Assembly (NCBI GenBank): GCA_018401055.1
Contig: JAGYLB010000091.1
Coordinates: 1 to 36,403, forward strand
Direction: 5' to 3'
From: Roseicyclus sp.
GTDB taxonomy: Bacteria > Pseudomonadota > Alphaproteobacteria > Rhodobacterales > Rhodobacteraceae
DNA length: 36,403 bases
Shown: in pieces, positions 9,113 to 25,455 of the stretch
Numbering within the stretch: the first letter of the stretch is position 1
Layout: every line of letters begins with the position of its first letter
Notes under the pieces: generated by a model
Database searches by the model: none
What the model saw: the letters and a program-made list of their open reading frames with translations, nothing else
Told to the model about the DNA's origin: nothing
Translations under genes and position numbers: made by a program

Positions 9113-9550
9113 TCACTGCGCCGAAAGCGACGCGATATAAGCGTAGAGGTTGATCGCCTCTTCTTCGGAACGAACGCGGAAGGCCATCGCCCCGCGCGCC
9201 CCTGCATCACCGCTGGCTTCGCGGATGTAGCTGGTCGGGTCCTGGACGTAGGCGACGAAGTTCTCCTCTGTCCAGACGATGCCGGCCTCGTTCAGCGCGG
9301 TCAGGCCCGGCGAATAGCGGAAATCCTCGACATGGCCGATCACGGCGCCCGCGACGCCGTAAAGGTTCGGGCCGGTGCGCGCGTTGCGGCCAGCGAGCGT
9401 GTCGCCGGCCTCGTTCACGACGACGTGGCAGGCCACGCACTGGCGGAAAGCGGCTTCGCCTGCTGCGGCGTCACCGGTTGCGTCCTGAGCGAATGCCATC
9501 GGAGCACAGAGGAGCGTTGCCGCCGCAGCAAGCACGTATTTGCGACTCAT
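9113..9550 (-). CDS. cycA: Cytochrome c2, periplasmic electron donor to the reaction centre
   Basis: The protein of 145 residues has a signal peptide cut after AFA (about residue 21), the haem motif CVACH at 38-42, the c2 hallmark GRNARTGPNLYGV, and a likely axial Met at about 122 (GAMAFRV). This closely follows Rhodobacter CycA, which carries electrons from the cytochrome bc1 complex to the photo-oxidised reaction centre and also to oxidase. I chose the ATG at 9550 rather than upstream codons because it has an AGGGAGA ribosome site and begins the signal peptide MSRKYVLAAA. It is the last gene of the long minus-strand operon, 78 bases after hemA. The frame is intact. Confidence 0.96.
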   Translation of the reverse strand: MSRKYVLAAAATLLCAPMAFAQDATGDAAAGEAAFRQCVACHVVVNEAGDTLAGRNARTGPNLYGVAGAVIGHVEDFRYSPGLTALNEAGIVWTEENFVAYVQDPTSYIREASGDAGARGAMAFRVRSEEEAINLYAYIASLSAQ

Positions 9551-9628
9551 TGGGTAGTCTCCCTTCAGAATGGTCCCGCCGCACATAACTATGTCATTCG
9601 CGCCGGGGTCCAGTGCTTTTTTGCGCAG

Positions 9629-10845
9629 TCACGCGACGGCGTGAGCGATCGCACATTGTTTCCAGAGGGTCTTGAGCGCCAAAACAAGGTATTCGATATC
9701 CTCGTCGGTGTGCAGCGGGCCGGGCGTGAAGCGCAGCCGCTCGGTGCCCTTGGGAACCGTCGGGTAGTTGATCGGCTGCACATAGATGCCGAACTGGTCC
9801 ATCAAGATGTCGGACAGCATCTTGCACTTGACCGGGTCCTTCACCATCACCGGGATGATGTGGGATGGGTTCCGTTCATGGGGGATGCCCTCGGCGTCCA
9901 GCCGCGCGCGCAGGCGGGCAACCTGGCGTTGCTGCATGTCCCGCTCATAGCTGGAGCTCTTTGCAGATGGCGGATCGAGGCGGTGGCGGCCGCGGCGGCC
10001 ACGGCGGGCGGCAGCGCGGTGGTGAAGATGAAGCCACTGGCAAAGCTGCGGATGAAATCGACCAGCGCGTGGCTTCCTGTGATGTAGCCGCCGACGACGC
10101 CGTAAGCCTTGCCCAGCGTCCCTTCGATCAGGGTGATGCGGTCCATCAGACCTTCACGTTCGGCGACACCGCCGCCGCGCGGGCCATACATGCCGACGGC
10201 GTGGACCTCGTCGATATAGGTCATGGCGTTGTGCTTTTCGGCGACCTCGACGATTTCCTTGATGGGGGCGATGTCGCCATCCATCGAGTAGACGGACTCA
10301 AAAGCGACGATCTTGGTCGCATTGGCAGGCAGCGCGGCCAGCTTGCGGTCCAGATCCTCGGGGTCGTTGTGCTTCCAGATCGCTTTCTGGCAGCGCGCGT
10401 GGCGGATGCCTTCGATCATCGAGGCGTGGTTCAACTCATCCGACACGATCACCGCATTGGGCAGGCGCGCGCCCAGCGTCGACAGCGCCGCCCAGTTGGA
10501 CACATAGCCCGAGGTAAACAGAAGCGCCGCTTCCTTGTGGTGCAGGTCGGCGAGTTCCGCCTCAAGGATCTTGTGGTGATAGGCGTTGCCCGAGATGTTG
10601 CGCGTGCCGCCCGCGCCGGTACCGCATTCCTGCACCGTGTCGATCATCGCCTGCATGACCTTGGGGTTCTGGCCCATGCCCAGATAGTCGTTCGAGCACC
10701 AGACCGTGACTTCCTCCTGTCCGTGGGAATGGTTCTTCACGCGGGGGAAGTTTCCGCATTGGCGCTGAAGCTCGGCAAAGACGCGATAATTGCCCTCCTG
10801 CTTGAGTTGATCCAGCTGGGCTTGGAACAGCTTGTCAAAGTTCAT
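9629..10845 (-). CDS. hemA: 5-aminolevulinate synthase (one frame break)
   Basis: This PLP enzyme condenses glycine and succinyl-CoA to 5-aminolevulinate, the first tetrapyrrole precursor in alphaproteobacteria. Key features are [11 protein letters not shown], the PLP-contact motif DEVHAVG (about residues 212-218), and [13 protein letters not shown] with the Schiff-base lysine at about 246. Near 9962 one A is missing from a short A run. Restoring it joins SIRHLQK to [20 protein letters not shown] and the C-terminus [15 protein letters not shown]. The resulting length of about 406 residues equals Rhodobacter HemA. The start overlaps the puhE stop by four bases. Its place inside the photosynthesis operon ties precursor supply to pigment demand. 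Confidence 0.95.
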
Positions 10846-11654
10846 CGGGCATCCTCGCTTGTCTTCATGGCTTGGTTGGGCGCAGCACGCTCAGGAAGCA
10901 TCCAGCGCCAGAGTTTGGCATCAGGCAGCGGCAGCACCATGAACCAGTGCTCCAGCAGGGCAAGCGCGCTGAGCGCGCCAAGAAGGGCGAAACCGACCAC
11001 GTCGGCCTCGTTCCCGGTGGTCCAGACCCGTTCGAGGAAACAGGCGACAGCAAAGCTGAGGCCGGTGACCGAGATCGGGAACAGCCAATTCATGCGCGCT
11101 ATGCGGAAATGGCTGGGCAGGTGGTTCAGGTGTTCGGGTATGAATTCGACATTGATCTGACGGACCCCGAGGTAGAGGTTCAGCTTGGCCGAAACCCGCG
11201 CGGCGAACAGGACCGCAAAGGTCCACATGCCGAACTGGTTATCGGCACCAAGGCTTGCCACGATCATGGCCAGCAGGGTGAAGCCCAGCAGCATCTCGTG
11301 ATAGGCGATGGTGCCCCATGCCCGGATGAAGCGTTCCCATTCGGGCACGCCATCCTTGAGCGGCTCGCGGACCGGGCCGGTGATGATCCCGGTCAGGAAC
11401 GCCAGTTCGATCCAGCCCCACAGCGCCAGAGCCGACAGGAACGCCACATAGACGCCCATCACCGACCCGTTGCCGAGCGTATCGAGAAAGCCGAAGCCGC
11501 CGAGGATCAGGAAGGGCAGGTTCCAAAGCACGGCCCAGAGCCGCGCCTTGGAACCTTCACGATCCGAACGGCGGACAGTCATCAGGATCGCCCCGGTGGA
11601 GAACCACCAGAGAAACAGGGCCACAAGGGCGGCGATCCAGGGTGAAGCCAGCAT
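10842..11654 (-). CDS. puhE: Photosynthetic complex assembly protein PuhE (DUF3623)
   Basis: This 270-residue integral membrane protein has about seven or eight hydrophobic segments. It matches the DUF3623 family by features such as [31 protein letters not shown] and [17 protein letters not shown] text in the third quarter (here [18 protein letters not shown]). In Rhodobacter capsulatus, loss of puhE alters reaction-centre and pigment levels. The biochemical role is not known. The start lies one base from the acsF stop and the stop overlaps the hemA start, so it is tightly embedded in the operon. The frame is intact. Confidence 0.93.
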   Translation of the reverse strand: MLASPWIAALVALFLWWFSTGAILMTVRRSDREGSKARLWAVLWNLPFLILGGFGFLDTLGNGSVMGVYVAFLSALALWGWIELAFLTGIITGPVREPLKDGVPEWERFIRAWGTIAYHEMLLGFTLLAMIVASLGADNQFGMWTFAVLFAARVSAKLNLYLGVRQINVEFIPEHLNHLPSHFRIARMNWLFPISVTGLSFAVACFLERVWTTGNEADVVGFALLGALSALALLEHWFMVLPLPDAKLWRWMLPERAAPNQAMKTSEDAR

Positions 11655-12769
11655 CAGTAGGCAGGCTCCAGCCGGGTGGAGGCGGGCACGCGATGCTTGA
11701 CCGCCGGGATGGTGAACAGGCTGACGAAGGCCGCTGCAGCCCGCACCGTGGCACCCATGCGCTTGACGATGTTGCCCGAGGTTTTGGCGTCAGCCAGATC
11801 GACATTGGCGCGTTGCAGCGCCACGAGCCCCCTTTGCCAGCGAGGATGCTCGATATCGAGCGTGATCGGGAAGACCTGCTTGGAAATCTCGGAGGTCTTG
11901 GTGAAGACCTCATGGGCATACCAGTCGGGATCGACGCCCAGCGCCGCATGGAAGGCCGGGCGCTGGTGGTCGCGCACGTACATCGTGGAATAGACCGCCG
12001 TGAGGAAGAACTTGATCCAGAGCTTGTTCTGCCAGCTTTCGGTCAGCTTGGGGTCGGTCTTCATCAGCAGGGCGAAGGCTTCGCCATGGCTGAACTCGTC
12101 GTTGCACCATTCCTTGAACCACTTGAAGATCGGGTGGAACCGCAACTCGGGGTTCGCCTCGAGATGGCGGTAGATGGTGATGTAGCGTGCGTAGCCGATC
12201 TTTTCCGACAGGTAGGTGGCGTAGTAGATGAACTTGGGCCGGAAGTAGGTGTATTTCTTCTTCTGGGTCAGAAACCCGAGGTTCACGGCGATCCCCGCTT
12301 CGCGCAGCGCATCGTTGATGAAGCCCGCATGCCGCGCCTCGTCGCGCGCCATAAGCTGGAACAGCGTCACGATATCCTCGTTGTTGCCGCGCCGCTTCAT
12401 CTCCTTGTAGAGCACGCAGCCCGAGAACTCGGCGGTGCACGACGACACGAGGAAGTCGATGAATTCCCGCTTCAGCTTGGGCTCCATGTTGTCCCAGTCG
12501 ATATGGTCCCAGTCCTCGTTCTTCTTGAAATGGCCCTTGTTGGGGTCGCTTTTCATCTGGGCGATCAGCTTGTCCCAATCCTCGCGGACGGACGACACAT
12601 CGATGCGGTCCATCTCGTCGAAATCGGTGGTGTAAAAGCGCGGCGTCAGCAGCGTGTTCTGCATCGCAAGCGCGGTCGCGCCCTCGCTGTCCACGATGCC
12701 TTGATGGTTATCGGCAGCCAGCGCCTCTTCGACGGTGGATGCGTCGGCGGAATGGGTCATGTCGTTCAT
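11654..12769 (-). CDS. acsF: Mg-protoporphyrin IX monomethyl ester oxidative cyclase (aerobic)
   Basis: AcsF is the di-iron, oxygen-dependent cyclase that builds ring E of bacteriochlorophyll. Iron-ligand motifs are visible: EFSGCVLYKEM (about residues 114-124), DEARHAGF (143-150) and CNDEFSHGEAF later. I start it at the ATG MNDMTHSADAS, which overlaps the stop of the upstream small gene (ATGA). The longer open frame that continues upstream only reads the small gene in the wrong frame after an indel. The 371-residue length suits an alphaproteobacterial AcsF. No anaerobic cyclase bchE is in this window. The choice of the oxygen-requiring enzyme points to pigment synthesis under oxic or micro-oxic conditions. 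Confidence 0.97.
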   Translation of the reverse strand: MNDMTHSADASTVEEALAADNHQGIVDSEGATALAMQNTLLTPRFYTTDFDEMDRIDVSSVREDWDKLIAQMKSDPNKGHFKKNEDWDHIDWDNMEPKLKREFIDFLVSSCTAEFSGCVLYKEMKRRGNNEDIVTLFQLMARDEARHAGFINDALREAGIAVNLGFLTQKKKYTYFRPKFIYYATYLSEKIGYARYITIYRHLEANPELRFHPIFKWFKEWCNDEFSHGEAFALLMKTDPKLTESWQNKLWIKFFLTAVYSTMYVRDHQRPAFHAALGVDPDWYAHEVFTKTSEISKQVFPITLDIEHPRWQRGLVALQRANVDLADAKTSGNIVKRMGATVRAAAAFVSLFTIPAVKHRVPASTRLEPAY

Positions 12770-13105
12770 GCCGGGACTCCTTCCTTGTGGGCCGCGCGGG
12801 GCGCTGCGTGGGGCATGATCTCTTCGCTGAACGAGAACTCGCAAAGCTCCATCACCTCGAAATCGCCGGTCAGGCGGGTCCAGATCTGTTCGACGCGGCT
12901 GGCCCGGACGATCCGGGCGATGCGCTGTTCGCGCACGATTTCGCCGTAAGGGTGCCATCACTGGCGGGCCCTGAACCTGAACTTCGTCACCGGGGTTGAT
13001 GACGGCGCCGTTCAGGAATTTCACATGCGCGTGCAGACTGTCGAAGCAGTGGCTGACCTCCACTTCGCAGGGTGCGGTTTCAAAGTCTTTCGTGAGCCAT
13101 CCCAT
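12766..13105 (-). CDS. bciE: Small protein upstream of acsF, probable cyclase subunit BciE (one frame break)
   Basis: This gene encodes about 113 residues beginning MGWLTKDFETAPCEVEVSHCF and ending KEGVPA. One extra base near 12948 breaks the frame. Removing it gives MAPYGEIVREQRIARIVRAS and DFEVMELCEFSFSEE. There is no signal peptide or membrane segment. In Rhodobacter sphaeroides the small protein BciE, encoded next to acsF, was shown to be needed for the alphaproteobacterial type of oxidative cyclase. Position, size and tight coupling to acsF (ATGA overlap) fit that protein. The identification rests on context and on recalled family features, not on an alignment. It begins three bases after the puhC stop. 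Confidence 0.72.
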
Positions 13106-13108
13106 GGG

Positions 13109-13609
13109 TCATTCCTCCAAAAGGCGGGCAAAGACCGCCTCGTTGCTTGCCCCGAACCCGAACAATTCTGCCCGGAAGTCGGTCAGGTCATCGCGAAGCC
13201 CGATGCGTCCGTCTGAAAAACGCACCAACCGGATAGGCTCCGACGCATGGCGGCCGACGGCCCCCCGTTCCCGCTCCAGCACGCGGTAGATCCCGGCGAC
13301 AAAGCCGCCTTCGGTAGGTCCAAGATTGGCTATCACCGTGCCGTCCACGTCAAGCACGCGGGCAGATCCGTCCATCTGGCCAAAGATGCGGATCGTGCGT
13401 TCCTGCACCACCGGCACCTCGGCCACGCTGGGCGGCATGGCTTCCAGCGGGCGGTCGGTCAGGCGGGCGTAGGCCACGATGATGAGGACCGAGACGCAGA
13501 GCACGAACATCGCGCGAACGAGGATGGTGGGCACCATTTCCTTGTCGCGTTCGACCAGCTTCTGTTCGGCCTTGGTGTAGCTGCGGTTGTAGCTTGTGGG
13601 CATGGGCAT
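13109..13609 (-). CDS. puhC: Photosynthetic complex assembly protein PuhC
   Basis: This 166-residue protein has one N-terminal membrane span (about residues 29-46, ILVRAMFVLCVSVLIIVAY) and a periplasmic domain. PuhC is needed for normal reaction centre-LH1 assembly in Rhodobacter. The C-terminal part contains GPTEGGFVAGIYRVLERER and ARLLEE. Either of two adjacent in-frame ATGs (13609 or 13603) could be the start. It sits between puhB (six bases away) and the BciE-like gene, the usual order in Rhodobacteraceae. The frame is intact. Confidence 0.92.
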   Translation of the reverse strand: MPMPTSYNRSYTKAEQKLVERDKEMVPTILVRAMFVLCVSVLIIVAYARLTDRPLEAMPPSVAEVPVVQERTIRIFGQMDGSARVLDVDGTVIANLGPTEGGFVAGIYRVLERERGAVGRHASEPIRLVRFSDGRIGLRDDLTDFRAELFGFGASNEAVFARLLEE

Positions 13610-13615
13610 GGGCGC

Positions 13616-14263
13616 TTACTCCGCTGCAACGGCCCGGGCGACCGGGATGCGTTCGATGACAGGCTCGGACACTGCGGTCTCTGCCGCCTCGGACAGGATC
13701 GCGGCGACCCGACGGGCTTCGGGGATGCAGCGCAGCGCGGGCTGCGTCTGCTTCATGTACCACGGGCGCACATGCGGCCAGGTCATGATGTAGGACAGGC
13801 GCGCACCATCATCTTCCATCAGTTCCAGCGCGATGGTGCCATGGCCATCGGGGCGCAGACCCAGCGAGGCATTGGCGATCTTGCGGAACGGCAGGTTCAG
13901 CGTCATGGTCAGGGCAGCGCCGATACGCATGGCGACCCGCTTGTTGGTGATGGTGTAGACGGTGGATTTCGCCTGCATGATCGCCACGATCAGCAACAGC
14001 GCGCAGACGATCAAGCCCAGCACAAGAAAGAAGGACGCCGCGGTTGCGCTTTCCGTCCAGCTTTCGGTGGCCGCGCCACCGATGGTGCGCCATGCGAACA
14101 GAAAGGTGAAATAGCCCGCCACCCACCACAGGCTGAGACTTTCCTTGAGCAGCGGCCACCATCCCGGCTGGCCCTGCCACAAGATGCGCTCACCTTCGGG
14201 CAGCGCTTCGGGCAGGCCCCAGACAGGTTCGCTGGCAAAATCGTCATGGTGTTTGTTGGACAT
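13616..14263 (-). CDS. puhB: Photosynthetic complex assembly protein PuhB
   Basis: This 215-residue membrane protein has about three hydrophobic segments and a PH-like C-terminal region (STVYTITNKRVAMRIGAALT, GHGTIALELMEDDGARLSY). PuhB is a dimeric factor for reaction-centre assembly in Rhodobacter capsulatus. I chose the ATG at 14263 (MSNKHHDDFASEPVW) over an upstream codon because a GGAG ribosome site lies just before it and the family begins with this acidic region and the WxGLPEALPEGE segment. The frame is intact and lies between puhA and puhC as expected. Confidence 0.94.
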   Translation of the reverse strand: MSNKHHDDFASEPVWGLPEALPEGERILWQGQPGWWPLLKESLSLWWVAGYFTFLFAWRTIGGAATESWTESATAASFFLVLGLIVCALLLIVAIMQAKSTVYTITNKRVAMRIGAALTMTLNLPFRKIANASLGLRPDGHGTIALELMEDDGARLSYIMTWPHVRPWYMKQTQPALRCIPEARRVAAILSEAAETAVSEPVIERIPVARAVAAE

Positions 14264-14332
14264 CGGTCGTTTCTCCTTCCTCGGTCTCGGTAGGACCGGC
14301 ACGCGGGGTCTGGCCGCGCACCGGGTCTTGGA

Positions 14333-15112
14333 TCACAGCAGCGGGTCGATACGGTCCTGAGAGGCGTAGAGAATGCCTCCGCCGTAATAGGCCGAGATCT
14401 TTTCCTCCTCGAGCAGCGTGATCTGCGTGGTCGATTTCGTCACCGGAACGGCGGCGAAATGTTTGCCATAGATCGCGTTGATCTTCACCTTGCCGCCCCA
14501 GATGCGGCAGAACTGCATTGGCACCAGCCGCTTGCCGCCACCATGATCGGCATCAAGCTCGATCTCGAGGTAACGAACCAGTTGCTCGGGCGCGTCGACC
14601 CACATGTCGCTGATGGTTCCAACAACCGCGCCATCACCGGCAACCGCCGGAAGCCCGCGGGGATCACGGCCTGCCGAAACCCGGAAGGATTCGGTTTGGC
14701 CCATCGGGACAATCTTGGCATGGCCGTGGCCATCCAGTTCGGGCACGTCGCGGCGCGGCGTCCACGATCCGGGGCCGACGCCGGTCAGCATCGGATCGCC
14801 GATGGGATCCATCGGAAAGCCGTTGCCCGGGCCACTGCGTTCCAGCGCCAGATCGGTGCGGCGGTGCGCGGCCTCGTTCTCGGCCGAGGGTACGGTCACT
14901 TCGCCACGGCCATGCATCAGCTTGAAGGTCTTGGGATCGGGAACCGGAAAAGGCCCTTGGTTGGGGGCGGCGGTGCCATCTTCGTTCTCCAGCGGATAGC
15001 CTTCGCGCATGTTCTCGGTCTGCAGATAGTAGATCAGCAGCGCGAAAAAGATCCAGAACATCCAGATCGACAGGCTGGCAAGATCGAAGTTGCCGAAGAA
15101 TGCGTTTACCAT
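14333..15112 (-). CDS. puhA: Photosynthetic reaction centre H subunit
   Basis: The H subunit caps the cytoplasmic side of the reaction centre and guides proton uptake to QB. The single N-terminal helix (about residues 12-31, LSIWMFWIFFALLIYYL) is followed by YLQTENMREGYPLE, typical of the family. The soluble PRC-barrel domain includes GTISDMWVDAPEQLVRYLEIEL and ends with ILYASQDRIDPLL, the family's usual C-terminal pattern. The frame of 259 residues is intact. It follows lhaA by 28 bases. In Rhodobacter, puhA is read both from the upstream bchF operon and from a promoter inside lhaA/bchM. Confidence 0.97.
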   Translation of the reverse strand: MVNAFFGNFDLASLSIWMFWIFFALLIYYLQTENMREGYPLENEDGTAAPNQGPFPVPDPKTFKLMHGRGEVTVPSAENEAAHRRTDLALERSGPGNGFPMDPIGDPMLTGVGPGSWTPRRDVPELDGHGHAKIVPMGQTESFRVSAGRDPRGLPAVAGDGAVVGTISDMWVDAPEQLVRYLEIELDADHGGGKRLVPMQFCRIWGGKVKINAIYGKHFAAVPVTKSTTQITLLEEEKISAYYGGGILYASQDRIDPLL

Positions 15113-15140
15113 GGGTAGAGTCCTCTCAGGGTTCGGCGGT

Positions 15141-16568
15141 TCAGGTGGGAAGGTCGGCGAGCCCGAATTTTCCGGCCCCCCCGTTCCTCAAGCTGGGCGC
15201 CGTGCGCACGAGCGGCCCGAGGGCAACAAGCGTGACGAACAGCAGCAGAATTTCGACGTGGTAGACGACGGAATAACCCGTCGCGGGGTTGGCCAGCGCC
15301 TCGCCCAGGTTGCCCTGGATCGCGGCGGAATTGGTCAGGTCGCGCAATCCGCCGCCGATGGCGATGGACACGCCCGCCGCCGTCGCTTGGGCCGCGCCCC
15401 ATGCGCCCAGCGCCAAACCGCGCCCCGCCTTGCCCGAAGGCATCGTCATCGCAGCAGTCAACGTGGCGACGGAGAAGAGGCCACCACCGAAGCCGATCAG
15501 GGCAGCACCGGCAAAGAACAGTTCGGGCGACGCCATCGGATTGGAAAAGATCACGGCGGAGAAGGCGGCAACACCCGCAAGGATACCGCGCGCGCACATG
15601 CGGTATGGGTTGATGCCTGCGGCCAGCCATTTCGCGGCCAGCGCAAAGCCCACCAGCGCCCCCAGCGCCCAGGTCGCGGTCAGCGTCGTGGTGGCCGACA
15701 CGCTCAGGCCAAGGATCTCGCCGCCATAGGGTTCCAGAAGCACGTCTTGCATGTTGAAAGCCATGGTGCCGAGGAACACGACGACCAGAAGCCGCCCCGC
15801 TGTGCCGCCCGAGGCGTAATCGGCCCAAGCATCGCGGAAGCTGGGGGTTACTTCCTCACGTTCGGCGCGCGACATCGGGCGGACGCGTTCCTGTTTCCAC
15901 AGCGCGATGACGTTCAGAACCACGGTGACGACAGCAGTGGCCTGCACGACCTGGATCAGCTCGATGGCGGTGAATTCCCGCAAGAACCAGCCGATGACGA
16001 GGGCCGACACGCCCATGCCGATCAGGAACATGACATAGAGCAGCGCCACGACCCGCGGGCGAGTCTCGTCGGTCGCGCGGTCGGCGGCCAGCGCCAGACC
16101 GGCGGTCTGGGTCATGTGCATCCCCAGACCCGTCATCAGGAATGCGATGCCTGCCAGTGCCTCACCGGCAAAGGGGATGTCGTAGCGCACCTGCGTGACA
16201 TCGCCGCCCAGAACCAGCAGGGCGGCGGGCATGATGGCAAGACCGCCAAACTGCCACAGCGTGCCGAACCAGAGGTAGGGAATACGCTTCCACCCGATGG
16301 CGGATTTGTAGGTGTCGGATTTGTAGCCCAGAAGCGCGCGGAAGGGCGCGATCAGGACGGGCAGCGCCACCATGGAGGCGACAAGGAAAGCGGGAACCTG
16401 AAGCTCGACGATCATCACGCGATTGAGCGTGCCCAAGAGCATCACGGCGGCCATGCCAACCGACACCTGGAAGAGCGATAGCCGCAAAAGCTGGCTGAGC
16501 GGGAATTCGTCTGAAGCCGCATCCGCAAAGGGCAGGTAATTGATCGAGATGCGCTTCAGCACGCTCAT
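15141..16568 (-). CDS. lhaA: Light-harvesting 1 assembly protein LhaA (PucC/BCH family MFS transporter)
   Basis: This 475-residue protein with about twelve membrane helices belongs to the BCH/PucC branch of the major facilitator superfamily. LhaA assists LH1 assembly, possibly by delivering bacteriochlorophyll. Typical text includes LGTLNRVMIVEL, FRALLGYKSDTY, RIPYLWFGTLWQFGGLAIMP and VALLYVMFLIGMG. I place the start at 16568 (MSVLKRISINYLPF), where it overlaps the bchM stop as ATGA. The long cytoplasmic stretch around residues 220-240 is as in Rhodobacter. A second member of the same family lies at 28776-30076. The frame is intact. Confidence 0.95.
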   Translation of the reverse strand: MSVLKRISINYLPFADAASDEFPLSQLLRLSLFQVSVGMAAVMLLGTLNRVMIVELQVPAFLVASMVALPVLIAPFRALLGYKSDTYKSAIGWKRIPYLWFGTLWQFGGLAIMPAALLVLGGDVTQVRYDIPFAGEALAGIAFLMTGLGMHMTQTAGLALAADRATDETRPRVVALLYVMFLIGMGVSALVIGWFLREFTAIELIQVVQATAVVTVVLNVIALWKQERVRPMSRAEREEVTPSFRDAWADYASGGTAGRLLVVVFLGTMAFNMQDVLLEPYGGEILGLSVSATTTLTATWALGALVGFALAAKWLAAGINPYRMCARGILAGVAAFSAVIFSNPMASPELFFAGAALIGFGGGLFSVATLTAAMTMPSGKAGRGLALGAWGAAQATAAGVSIAIGGGLRDLTNSAAIQGNLGEALANPATGYSVVYHVEILLLFVTLVALGPLVRTAPSLRNGGAGKFGLADLPT

Positions 16569-17256
16569 GCCCGATACTCCAGGCAAGTCGAGATGTAGAA
16601 GCCGCGGCTGACGCGCGCGACCTCGGTGATCGAGCCTGTTGCGCCGTGCCGGGTCGCCTCGAGCGACAGGCGACGGGGGGCATGGGGTATCATCGTGGGC
16701 GAGCGGTCGGACCGGGGGAAGAGTTTACCGACGGTCCAGAACGCCATCAGGAAGGCGGTGCGCGGCGCGACAGTGAACACAACACTGCCCCTCACGCGCG
16801 GGCACAGATGCGCCAGCGCCCGGCCCAGATCGGGGGCCTCGTAATAGATCATCGAATCCATCGCCATGACGTGGTCGAAAGCGCCCAGATCCGAGGACAG
16901 CATGTCGCCCGAGGTGAAGGTCACCTGAGCGGCCAGATCAACGGGCAGGCGTTTGGCGGCGATGTCGACCAGCGCGGGCGAAATGTCGATGGCGACAACT
17001 TCTGCACCGCGACGGGCCAATTCCTCGGTCATGGCCCCGGTGCCGCAACCGGCATCCAGAACGCGCTTGCCTGTCAGGTCACCGGGCAGTTGCCCCAGCA
17101 TGGTCGCGCGCATCGTGTCGCGCCCTTCGCGCACGGTCTGTCGAATGCCGGATACCGGCGCGTCGGAGGTCAGTCGCTCCCACGTGGTGGTGGCGGTCCG
17201 GTCGAAGTATTCCTCCACCCGGTCGCGCGTGGCGCCATATGTCGGCGTTGCGACCA

Positions 17257-17257
<1 letters not shown>
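16565..17257 (-). CDS. bchM: Mg-protoporphyrin IX methyltransferase
   Basis: BchM methylates the ring-C propionate of Mg-protoporphyrin using S-adenosylmethionine, making the substrate of AcsF. The 230-residue protein has the SAM-binding loop VLDAGCGTGAM (residues 67-77), the acidic motif VVAIDIS, and the family region MIPHAPRRLSLEA near the C-terminus with GFYISTCLEYRA at the end. The true start is the ATG at 17257. A preceding TTG would add one codon. It overlaps the bchL stop by one base (TGATG), implying coupled translation. The frame is intact. Confidence 0.97.
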
Positions 17258-25141
<7,884 letters not shown>

Positions 25142-25195
25142 GCGGCGTTCGATTCCTTGGACGATGATCAAAAACTAGCCCCCGCGGAGGTAGAG

Positions 25196-25213
25196 TGTCA
25201 ATTAAAACTTACA
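25196..25213. promoter_or_regulatory. PpsR/CrtJ-type operator 3 (bchF side)
   Basis: TGTCAATTAAAACTTACA is an exact TGT-N12-ACA site, 55 bases upstream of the bchF ATG. Its left arm read on the minus strand is TTGACA. Confidence 0.8.
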
Positions 25214-25338
25214 CCTTGAGCCCTTGCTCAGATGCTGTCACAGGCGGCGGTCACCTTTGCCTTTTTCGCGGTTTTTCTCAGATAAAACTCAGTATCCTTC
25301 CGCCAAAAGATCGGCGAGCCACCTTGAAACCGACATAA

Positions 25339-25356
25339 TGTCAATTTACTTTGACA
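25339..25356. promoter_or_regulatory. PpsR/CrtJ-type operator 4 (ppaA side)
   Basis: TGTCAATTTACTTTGACA is an exact TGT-N12-ACA site with near-perfect dyad arms TGTCAA/TTGACA. It lies 143 bases from operator 3 and 100 bases before the ppaA ATG. This suggests that the ppaA-ppsR regulators are under their own control. Confidence 0.82.
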
Positions 25357-25455
25357 GCAGACACGGGATGGGCGACACTCTCCCAATCCAATTGCTGCCC
25401 GACCGGCGCGAAACCACAGAATGACGTTGGAGGGGGGCGCAAGCGGTGGCATCAC

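Larger units (their letters stand above)
25142..25455. promoter_or_regulatory. Divergent control region between bchF and ppaA
   Basis: This 314-base stretch holds no gene that I can support. It carries two exact TGT-N12-ACA operators, one at each end. In each, the outward-facing arm is TTGACA, a perfect -35 element, with weak -10 candidates 17-18 bases further out (CTAGTT/TAGTTT towards bchF, GACACT towards ppaA). Bound PpsR would therefore cover the -35 of both promoters. The middle (about 25215-25335) is more AT-rich than the neighbouring genes and shows no clear further element. Confidence 0.7.

Noticed and set aside
11654..13105. A 483-codon AcsF with a long N-terminal extension.
   Set aside because: The extension is the BciE-like gene, half in its own frame and half in a wrong frame after an extra base near 12948. 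AcsF proper starts at 12769.
25231..25250. TGTCACAGGCGGCGGTCACC as a further PpsR operator.
   Set aside because: It has the left arm, but the right arm is TCA where ACA is required at the 12-base spacing, so it does not match the consensus.
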